The notes under the pieces are model-generated. The model had not been told where the DNA came from. It searched no databases and saw only the letters and a program-made list of their open reading frames with translations. Shown here piece after piece: positions 1 to 5,112 of a stretch of 7,807 nt of DNA. Each line of letters begins with the position of its first letter. The first letter of the stretch is position 1. The position numbers and the translations under genes are program-made. Origin of the DNA: Thermogutta sp. (GTDB taxonomy: Bacteria > Planctomycetota > Planctomycetia > Pirellulales > Thermoguttaceae); the NCBI GenBank assembly GCA_012798155.1, contig JAAZNR010000020.1, forward strand, positions 1 to 7,807. Reading direction: 5' to 3'.

Positions 1-446
1 CGCACCGCCAATTCAAGGGCCGTCTGGGCGAGTTTTTGCGATCGCCCGCTATCGGAACGGAGGACGACGGCTTGGGCGAAGCAGGCCGTCGCTTCGCTCG
101 CTGTTTCCTCGGCCGTCGCCGGCGATTGAAAGCCCAGGGCCTTCCAGTCGTTCATTTGATTGAGAAGGCGGCCCACTTTTCCGCGGGCAAGTTCCAAGGG
201 CAAGGCGTAGGGCCGTTCCCGCTCGATCAGGGTTCCCGTGCTAACCGCCGGCGTGCCCCTGTCCGCCACCGGCCAGGGAAGGGTCAGAGCCGCGGACTGA
301 TCGACCGATCGCACGATCTCGAGAACGTCATGATGCCATGACACCCTGCCCGGCCAAGGGATGCAGTCCCAGCCGGCAAGGTAGGCGAGAGCCAGCCGGC
401 TTGGTTCCATCCGCTCGATCGGTACTAAGAATCGCATGCATCCCAT
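1..446 (-). CDS. GH10/xylanase-like protein, N-terminal part (runs off left edge)
   Basis: The minus-strand frame is open from 446 to the window edge and gives 148 residues beginning MGCMRFLVPIERMEPSRLAL. It contains AYLAGWDCIPWPGRVSW (about 21-37), LIERERPYALPLELARGKVG (73-92) and LLNQMNDWKALGF (94-106). From memory this pattern matches the conserved N-terminal domain of planctomycete proteins annotated as glycoside hydrolase family 10 or xylanase-like; that match is recall, not a search. The GH10 catalytic barrel would lie beyond the edge, so no catalytic residue is visible and the substrate is unknown. I see no signal peptide at the N-terminus. A second in-frame ATG at 437 (MRFLVP...) is an alternative start, and neither ATG has a strong Shine-Dalgarno. 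The gene lies 86 nt downstream of mnmG on the same strand, so it could be co-transcribed with it, but no functional link is apparent. That the frame is coding is fairly sure; the family call is moderate. Confidence 0.6.
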   Translation of the reverse strand, partial: MGCMRFLVPIERMEPSRLALAYLAGWDCIPWPGRVSWHHDVLEIVRSVDQSAALTLPWPVADRGTPAVSTGTLIERERPYALPLELARGKVGRLLNQMNDWKALGFQSPATAEETASEATACFAQAVVLRSDSGRSQKLAQTALELAV

Positions 447-483
447 CTTGTACGGAAAAGGGTCGAGATTGGGGCGGCACGGT

Positions 484-514
484 GCGGAAACCACGGCCGG
501 TTACACGTTTCCGC
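484..514. terminator. inverted repeat between mnmG and the GH10-like gene, possible terminator
   Basis: GCGGAAAC at 484-491 and GTTTCCGC at 507-514 form a perfect 8-bp stem around a 15-nt loop. It starts 18 nt past the mnmG stop codon. Neither strand shows a T-run after the stem, so it is not a textbook intrinsic terminator. It could still stop or stabilise the mnmG transcript, or lie in the leader of the following gene. Confidence 0.35.
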
Positions 515-532
515 CCTCCGGCGTAATGTACC

Positions 533-2404
533 TCATGGCCCTTGTGCCGGCCTTTCGGCGCCCGGATCGAGTCCTTCAGGATTCCGTGATCCCTTTTCCA
601 GAAAGACCGCCAAGACGGCCAAATCGGCGGGGGTAATGCCGCTGATCCTTCCAGCCTGGGCAAAACTCCAAGGGCGAATGCGGCTGAGCTTTTCGCGAGC
701 CTCGACGCGAAGATGAGGTACGCGCGAATAATCCACGTTCGGGGGGATTCGTTTTTGCTCCAGACGCCGTTGCCGTTCGGCGGCCGCGTCTTCCCGCGAC
801 AAATAGCCGGCATACTTGATATCGGAAATCACCGTTTGCACGACGTCGCCGGAGAATTCCTTCAACTGCGGGTAATCGTCGAGGAGGTCGCTCCATTCCA
901 CGTCCGGCCTGGCCAAGAGGTGCTCCAACGGGAATCCCCCTTGCCGGCAACTTGCCAGCGCCGTTCGCAGGGCCTCCACGGCGGCCGTTTTTTTCTCGAA
1001 GACGTTCCATCGATAGTCATCAACTAGTCCCAACTGTCGACCTAGAGGCGTCAAGCGTCGGTCGGCATTATCGTGGCGTAACCGCAGCCGGTATTCCGCC
1101 CGGCTGGTGAACATGCGATACGGTTCATCGACTCCGCGCGTGACCAAGTCATCGACCATGACGCCGAGGTAGGCCTGCTCGCGGCCGAGGATCAGCGGCG
1201 GTTGTCCCCGGAGTTTCAAGGCCGCGTTGGCGCCGGCGAGCAATCCCTGGCCGGCGGCTTCCTCGTACCCCGTGGTGCCGTTGACCTGCCCCGCCAAGAA
1301 CAGCCCCGCGACCGCCTTGCTTTCCAGCGAGGGCTGCAACTGCTCGGGGGGCAGGTAATCGTATTCCACGGCGTATCCGTAGCGGAGAATCTCGGCGCGC
1401 TCCAGGCCCACAATGGACCTCACCACGGCCTCTTGAACGTCGCGCGGAAGACTGGTGGCCAAGCCGTTGACGTAGATCTCGCGGTTCCGCCTACCCTCGG
1501 GTTCCAAGAAGAGTTGGTGCCGTTCTCGATCGGAGAAACGGACGATTTTGGTTTCCACGGACGGGCAGTAGCGGGGGCCGGTAAACCGGATTTGGCCCGT
1601 AAACATCGGCGCCCGATGCAGATTCGCACGAATGATCTCATGGACCTTGGGGTTGGTGTACGTGATCCAACAGGGCAACTGCGGCTGAGTGATGGAAGGA
1701 GTCAAGAAGGAAAAGGGAACGGGGTTTTCATCTCCCGGTTGCAACTCCATCCGTTCGTAGTCGAGGGTCCCGCCGTGGAGTCGCGGCGGCGTGCCCGTCT
1801 TGAACCGCGACAAGGAAAAACCGATCTCCACGAGGGAGCGGCTGATGCCGTCTACGGCGTCCTCGCCGTCCCGCCCGCCGCGCTGCGTCTTCTCGCCGAA
1901 ATGGAGCAGTCCCTGCATGAACGTGCCCGTACACAGGACCACGCAAGGGGCACGGTAAAGGACATCGCCGCGGACGGCGACCCCGGTGATTTGCCGGCCT
2001 GTTGCGGTCTTTTCCACCACGAGGGATTCGGCGGTCTCTTGCCGCAGGGCGAGTCGCGGTTGATTAAGGCAATGCCAGAGCACGGTTTGATGATAGGCCC
2101 ATTTGTCGGCCTGGGCGCGGGGACCGTGCATGGCGGGACCTTTCCGCCGGTTGAGCATGCGGAATTGGATGCCCGTCTCGTCAATCGCGCGAGCCATGAT
2201 GCCCCCCAGCGCGTCGATCTCGCGTACGATGTTGCCCTTGCCGACTCCGCCGATGGAGGGATTGCAGCTCATCTTGCCGACCGTGTCGAGGTTGGTGGTG
2301 AGCAAAGCCGTATGCGCGCCCATCCGCGCGGCGGCGAGGGCCGCCTCGATCCCGGCGTGTCCGGCCCCAATTACCAGTACGTCGAACTCGTAAACCAAGG
2401 ACAT
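533..2404 (-). CDS. mnmG: tRNA uridine-5-carboxymethylaminomethyl modification enzyme MnmG (GidA)
   Basis: The 623-residue protein has the usual length and is complete. MnmG works with the GTPase MnmE in the cytoplasm to install the (carboxymethyl)aminomethyl group at C5 of wobble uridine 34 in certain tRNAs, using FAD, NADH and a folate one-carbon donor. Visible signatures are the FAD-binding loop GAGHAG (13-18); CNPSIGG with C47; the first family signature GPRYCPSVETK (276-286) with C280, matching the second conserved cysteine of the E. coli enzyme; the second signature AGQVNGTTGYEEAAGQG (371-387); and TSRAEYRLRLRHDNAD (433-448). The C-terminal helical domain follows, with IKYAGYLSRE and RISGITP. 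The start was chosen because MSLVYEFDVLVIGAGHAG fits the normal family N-terminus. No good Shine-Dalgarno precedes the ATG. A 24-bp tandem array begins 20 nt upstream of the start. The next gene downstream is GH10-like, not rsmG, which often accompanies mnmG elsewhere. Confidence 0.98.
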   Translation of the reverse strand: MSLVYEFDVLVIGAGHAGIEAALAAARMGAHTALLTTNLDTVGKMSCNPSIGGVGKGNIVREIDALGGIMARAIDETGIQFRMLNRRKGPAMHGPRAQADKWAYHQTVLWHCLNQPRLALRQETAESLVVEKTATGRQITGVAVRGDVLYRAPCVVLCTGTFMQGLLHFGEKTQRGGRDGEDAVDGISRSLVEIGFSLSRFKTGTPPRLHGGTLDYERMELQPGDENPVPFSFLTPSITQPQLPCWITYTNPKVHEIIRANLHRAPMFTGQIRFTGPRYCPSVETKIVRFSDRERHQLFLEPEGRRNREIYVNGLATSLPRDVQEAVVRSIVGLERAEILRYGYAVEYDYLPPEQLQPSLESKAVAGLFLAGQVNGTTGYEEAAGQGLLAGANAALKLRGQPPLILGREQAYLGVMVDDLVTRGVDEPYRMFTSRAEYRLRLRHDNADRRLTPLGRQLGLVDDYRWNVFEKKTAAVEALRTALASCRQGGFPLEHLLARPDVEWSDLLDDYPQLKEFSGDVVQTVISDIKYAGYLSREDAAAERQRRLEQKRIPPNVDYSRVPHLRVEAREKLSRIRPWSFAQAGRISGITPADLAVLAVFLEKGSRNPEGLDPGAERPAQGP

Positions 2405-2424
2405 TGCAGTGCTTTATTCACAAT

Positions 2425-2496
2425 TTCGTTTCGTGACGATTGGACCGCTTCGTTTCGTGGCGATGGGACCCATTCGTTTCGCGCCGATGGGACGGC
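2425..2496. repeat. tandem repeat, three 24-bp units, next to the mnmG start
   Basis: The units are 2425-2448, 2449-2472 and 2473-2496. All begin TTCGTTTCG and share CGAT at unit positions 13-16 and GGAC at positions 18-21. The middle unit starts TTCGTTTCGTGGCGATGGGA. By eye the units agree with each other at 19 or 20 of 24 positions. Read in the mnmG direction, two of the three contain ACGAAACGAA. The array ends 20 nt before the mnmG ATG, so it lies in the promoter or 5' leader. Its function is unknown; operator sites for a protein or a decayed repeat element are both possible. Confidence 0.85.
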
Positions 2497-2536
2497 GGGG
2501 CAGTGGAGAAATCCCGCCCTCGACGCCGAAGCCGGA

Positions 2537-2551
2537 TTGCGATGATCGCAA
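2537..2551. promoter_or_regulatory. 15-bp dyad, candidate protein-binding site
   Basis: TTGCGA and TCGCAA are perfect 6-bp inverted arms around the spacer TGA. The length and symmetry are those of a binding site for a dimeric regulator, but no regulator is encoded nearby. It lies about 130 bp upstream of the mnmG start. A chance dyad cannot be excluded. Confidence 0.25.
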
Positions 2552-2685
2552 ACTCCGCTTCCTCGCCGCGAGACGGGTCAAGAGTTGCCGGGGATGAGAT
2601 CGGAAAAAGCATGTCACGGTCTGATCGGCGCGATTGGAACTCGACGCTCTTCCTCCGAAATCTTGGCGTGCACGATCGGGCGGCG

Positions 2686-2713
2686 ATCGCAACGAAGGCG
2701 ATTGCCACGAAAA
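2686..2713. repeat. two partial inverted copies of the 24-bp array motif
   Basis: ATCGCAACGAA at 2686-2696 and ATTGCCACGAAAA at 2701-2713 each differ by one base, over their shared length, from ATCGCCACGAAA, the reverse complement of positions 2453-2464 in the middle unit of the 2425-2496 array. They are therefore inverted relative to the array. Their spacing is 15 nt, not 24. Confidence 0.45.
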
Positions 2714-2774
2714 GGCGGTCGGGCGGCCGATTCCGCCGAGTTTGCCCATGTGGCGGCCGGTGACGTGCCGATGT

Positions 2775-2793
2775 CGCATGCCGCATGCCGCAT
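2775..2793. repeat. short tandem heptamer (CGCATGC, about 2.7 copies)
   Basis: CGCATGC at 2775-2781 is repeated exactly at 2782-2788 and followed by a partial copy, CGCAT, at 2789-2793. Each full unit contains the palindrome GCATGC. It lies in the non-coding gap, and a simple slippage repeat is the most economical explanation. Confidence 0.7.
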
Positions 2794-2863
2794 CTACAAA
2801 TGCACCCGGAACGCCCCCTCGCGGCTCGGTGAAAACCTTTGATTTTATCCATGATCTTGGATC

Positions 2864-2917
2864 CGGGCCATGTACGCTACTCGCATTCGGGCCATGTGCC
2901 CGATAAGGACACGGCCC
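2864..2917. repeat. direct repeats spaced exactly 24 nt (CGGGCCATGT)
   Basis: CGGGCCATGT occurs at 2864-2873 and again at 2888-2897, exactly 24 nt apart. A diverged CGGCCC follows 24 nt later at 2912-2917. Read on the minus strand this makes three 24-nt units, each starting GG(G/C)CCG. The period equals that of the array at 2425-2496, but the sequence is different. Confidence 0.6.
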
Positions 2918-2926
2918 GCGGGGCCG
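2912..2926. other. GC-rich perfect inverted repeat
   Basis: CGGCCC and GGGCCG form a perfect 6-bp stem around a 3-nt loop, GCG. No T-run follows, so an intrinsic terminator is unlikely. It overlaps the third, diverged member of the 24-nt-spaced repeats, so its symmetry may be incidental. Confidence 0.35.
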
Positions 2927-2934
2927 GCGGTGGA

Positions 2935-2963
2935 TGGCCATTCGGTGTCGGACGGCGTAACAT
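2935..2963 (+). promoter_or_regulatory. weak sigma70-like promoter candidate for the thiamine-binding gene
   Basis: TGGCCA at 2935-2940 and TAACAT at 2958-2963 each match 4 of 6 bases of the -35 and -10 consensus, with an optimal 17-nt spacer. They lie about 90 nt before the GTG start of the downstream gene. Matches of this quality arise often by chance, so this is only a candidate. Confidence 0.2.
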
Positions 2964-3038
2964 TAGGCAAGATCGCTGCATCGCTGCGCGCGACTTGCGG
3001 CGCGGCGGAGACGTCCAATCGGCACATTCAAGCGGCGT

Positions 3039-3044
3039 AGGAGG
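3039..3044 (+). promoter_or_regulatory. Shine-Dalgarno that fixes a GTG start
   Basis: A perfect AGGAGG lies 8 nt before the GTG at 3053. It decides in favour of GTG over the in-frame ATG eight codons... that is, seven codons, further in (3074). Confidence 0.85.
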
Positions 3045-3052
3045 ATCAATCC

Positions 3053-3361
3053 GTGGTATTGCTCGAGTTCAGCATGTATCCTTTGGATCAGGGCGAAAGC
3101 CTGAGTTCCTACGTCGCGCGGAGTCTGGACATCATCGACAAGAGCGGCTTGGATTACCAGTGCCATGCCATGGGAACGATTCTTGAAGGCGAATACGATC
3201 AAGTGATGGAGGTGGTACGGCGCTGCTTCGAACGGATGGCCGAAGACTGCCATCGGATCGAATGCGTCATCACGATGGATTACCGTCGCGGGCAGTCGGG
3301 AAGGCTGCGGGCCAAGGTGGCGGGTGTGGAAGCGAAGTTGGGGCGACCGGTCAAGAAGTGA
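3053..3361 (+). CDS. MTH1187-family thiamine-binding protein
   Basis: The 102-residue protein matches the small MTH1187/YkoF-like (DUF77, Thiamine_BP) family. These are compact ferredoxin-like-fold proteins that bind thiamine or related pyrimidines and are usually about 100 residues long. Visible hallmarks are the N-terminal strand VLLEFSMYPL (2-11), SLDIIDKSGLDY (24-35), MGTILEGEYDQVM (40-52) and, near the C-terminus, MDYRRGQSGRL (75-85) followed by KVAGVEAKLGR. The start is GTG at 3053, supported by a perfect Shine-Dalgarno and by the family N-terminus; starting at the internal ATG would remove the first strand. There is no signal peptide or membrane segment. The glcD gene follows 148 nt downstream on the same strand. 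Co-transcription is possible, but I know of no biochemical link between thiamine binding and glycolate oxidation. The cellular role of this family is poorly defined. Confidence 0.9.
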   Translation: MVLLEFSMYPLDQGESLSSYVARSLDIIDKSGLDYQCHAMGTILEGEYDQVMEVVRRCFERMAEDCHRIECVITMDYRRGQSGRLRAKVAGVEAKLGRPVKK

Positions 3362-3398
3362 ATTACCCGGGCGTTCGCGGATTCTTCCCCGTCGCTCT

Positions 3399-3448
3399 CC
3401 TGCCGGCAGGCAACGGTCTTGCGATTTCCGGCGGGCAAGCCCCTGCCC
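3399..3448. other. 12-bp palindrome and small hairpin between the thiamine-binding gene and glcD
   Basis: CCTGCCGGCAGG at 3399-3410 is a perfect palindrome. A second possible hairpin pairs GGGCA (3433-3437) with TGCCC (3444-3448) over a 6-nt loop. Neither is followed by a T-run. They could be weak transcription stops or operator-like sites ahead of glcD. The rest of the gap, 3362-3509, shows no gene and no clear promoter. Confidence 0.3.
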
Positions 3449-3509
3449 TTGAGTCGACGGGTTCGAGGCATGACGGCGTCACACGGAGAGGCGACAGCCT
3501 GAAGGTCCC

Positions 3510-5009
3510 ATGATTCGATGGTTCTCACGGCGCGATTCGGCAGTTTCCGTGGCGGCGGTCGGCAAGGCGCTAGGCAAGGAAACGCGAAAGGGTACGACCG
3601 TCCCGCCCACCTTGCTCCGGGCGCTGCGGCGGATCGTGGGAGCGGAGAACCTCATCACGCGGCCGTCGGAACTGATCGTCTACGAGTGCGACGGATACAC
3701 GCTGGAAAAGGAGACGCCGCCCGCCGTGGTCTTTCCCAAATCGACCGAGGCAACGGCCGCGGTCGTTCGAGCGTGTCGAGAGCACGGCGTGCCGGTCTTG
3801 CCGCGTGGAGCGGGCACCGGACTCGCCGGTGGAGCGACTCCTCTCCACGGGTGCGTGGTCGTTTCCCTTGCAAGAATGAAGAGGATTCTGGAGATCAGTC
3901 CGCGGGATCGCATGGTGCATGTGCAGGCCGGCGTTCTGAATCTGGAGCTTGGTTCGGTTCTGGCGGGGACGTATTGGCATTTCGCGCCGGACCCCTCCAG
4001 CCAAGCGGCTTGCACCATCGGCGGTAATATCGCCACCAATGCCGGCGGACCGCATACCCTGAAGTACGGCGTAACGGTCAACCACATCCTGGGCATGACC
4101 TGGGTGACCGGCGAAGGCGAGGTGCTGGAAATCGGCCCCGAGACGAACTCCGCCGAGTTCGACTGGATCGGATTGCTGACCGGCTCCGAGGGTACCTTGG
4201 GGATTGCGACCGAGGCGTGGCTTCGATTGACCCCCTTGCCGATCGCCCATCGAACGTTTCGCGCCACGTTCGATCGTGTGGAGGACGCAGGCAACGCCGT
4301 CAGCCGGATCATTGCGGCGGGCGTCATTCCGGCGGCCATGGAATTGCTGGACCGGGGTATTCTACAGGCCCTGGAAGAGGCCTTTCACTTCGGTTTTCCC
4401 GCCGATGCCGAAGCCATCCTCGTGGTAGAGCTGGACGGAATGCCGATTGCGCTGGACGAGCAGGAAGGCATCGTCCTCCAGTTGTGCCGGGATTGTCATG
4501 CCAAGGAAATCCTTTCCGCTTCCTCCGAAGCGGAACGTGAGCTCTTGTGGCATTGTCGCAAGTCCGCGGTAGCTGCCGTGGGACGTCTCAGCCCGGGTTA
4601 TTTCATTCAAGACGGAGTCGTTCCGCGAAGTCGTTTGCCCGAGTTGGTGCGGCGCGTGGCGAGCATCGGCCGCGAACGCGGAGTTCGGATCGTCAACGTC
4701 GCGCACGCCGGAGACGGCAACATTCACCCCATCTTGCTGTTTGATGAACGCAAGCCGGATGAAGTGCGGCGGGCCATGGAAGCCGGGCGGGCGATCTTGC
4801 AGGCCTGCATCGAACTTGGGGGAAGCATCACCGCCGAGCACGGCGTGGGGATCGAAAAGCTGCCCCTGATGACGGCGCTCTTCTCCCGCCGCGACTTGGA
4901 TGCCATGCGGCGGATCCAACGAGTCTTCGATCCCGGCCGGGTCATGACGCCGGGCAAGGTTTTGCCGCCCGCCGAGTCGGAGGCATTCCAGGCTGCCGGT
5001 CGAGATTGA
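3510..5009 (+). CDS. glcD: glycolate oxidase FAD subunit GlcD (FAD-linked 2-hydroxyacid dehydrogenase)
   Basis: This 499-residue flavoprotein belongs to the FAD-binding PCMH/GlcD family. As the catalytic subunit of GlcDEF it would oxidise glycolate (or D-lactate) to the 2-oxoacid. In order it shows the FAD pyrophosphate-binding loop LPRGAGTGLAGGAT (97-110); PDPSSQAACTIGGNIATNAG (160-179), contacting FAD; GSEGTLGI (225-232); and the C-terminal FAD-oxidase cap with HAGDGNIH (399-406, metal or substrate histidines), AEHGVG (442-447) and FDPGRVMTPGKVLP (473-486). The N-terminus is about 28 residues longer than the conserved core, which begins near VPPTLLRAL at residue 31. GAAGG precedes the ATG by only 4 nt, and an in-frame GTG at 3549 is an alternative start. 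With glcE and glcF following in order, the complex assignment is strong. The substrate (glycolate or D-lactate) cannot be settled from sequence alone. Confidence 0.93.
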   Translation: MIRWFSRRDSAVSVAAVGKALGKETRKGTTVPPTLLRALRRIVGAENLITRPSELIVYECDGYTLEKETPPAVVFPKSTEATAAVVRACREHGVPVLPRGAGTGLAGGATPLHGCVVVSLARMKRILEISPRDRMVHVQAGVLNLELGSVLAGTYWHFAPDPSSQAACTIGGNIATNAGGPHTLKYGVTVNHILGMTWVTGEGEVLEIGPETNSAEFDWIGLLTGSEGTLGIATEAWLRLTPLPIAHRTFRATFDRVEDAGNAVSRIIAAGVIPAAMELLDRGILQALEEAFHFGFPADAEAILVVELDGMPIALDEQEGIVLQLCRDCHAKEILSASSEAERELLWHCRKSAVAAVGRLSPGYFIQDGVVPRSRLPELVRRVASIGRERGVRIVNVAHAGDGNIHPILLFDERKPDEVRRAMEAGRAILQACIELGGSITAEHGVGIEKLPLMTALFSRRDLDAMRRIQRVFDPGRVMTPGKVLPPAESEAFQAAGRD

Positions 5010-5052
5010 AAAACAGGCACGTTCGGGGGGACATCGGGGCGACGCAAGAGAG

Positions 5053-5073
5053 TCTCGGTTTTTCGAAACGAGA
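5053..5073. other. hairpin in the glcD-glcE gap
   Basis: TCTCG (5053-5057) pairs with CGAGA (5069-5073). After a single unpaired G at 5058, TTT pairs with AAA around a TTCG tetraloop, giving 8 bp in all. It could be a processing or attenuation structure between the two cistrons. There is no T-run after it, so full termination is unlikely. Confidence 0.35.
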
Positions 5074-5112
5074 TCGCCAGGGTCATCATCCGGCCCACAG
5101 AGATGGTCATCC

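Larger units (their letters stand above)
2405..3052. other. 648-base divergent intergenic region, repeat-rich, no convincing gene
   Basis: This gap separates the divergent mnmG and thiamine-binding genes and must hold promoters for both. Frames open here on either strand translate to Arg/Ser/Pro/His-rich sequence that I recognise as no family. It contains a 3 x 24-bp tandem array (2425-2496), a possible hairpin pairing GGCGGG at 2494-2499 with CCCGCC at 2513-2518, a 15-bp dyad (2537-2551), partial inverted copies of the array motif (2686-2713), a heptamer repeat (2775-2793), a second 24-nt-spaced repeat (2864-2917) and a GC-rich inverted repeat (2912-2926). I found no THI-box-like riboswitch core and no tRNA. 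Confidence 0.7.

Noticed and set aside
1202..2545. 447-codon open frame on the plus strand antisense to mnmG, extending past the mnmG start
   Set aside because: It lies opposite an unambiguous mnmG, has no recognisable domain, and its tail simply reads through the 24-bp array. Long antisense frames are common in GC-rich coding DNA.
2414..2941. 175-codon minus-strand open frame covering the divergent gap, with 8-residue Gly-Pro units at both ends
   Set aside because: Composition is Arg/Ser/Pro/His-rich like untranslated GC-rich DNA, no family is recognised, and it would end within 10 bases of the mnmG start. The periodicity is reported as a DNA repeat instead.
2821..3052. Possible TPP riboswitch ahead of the thiamine-binding gene
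   Set aside because: No CTGAGA THI-box core or matching helices were found. Members of this family also often lack one.
2839..3186. 115-codon plus-strand open frame overlapping the thiamine-binding gene
   Set aside because: It overlaps the real gene out of frame and shows no family similarity; the GTG-started frame with AGGAGG is clearly the gene.
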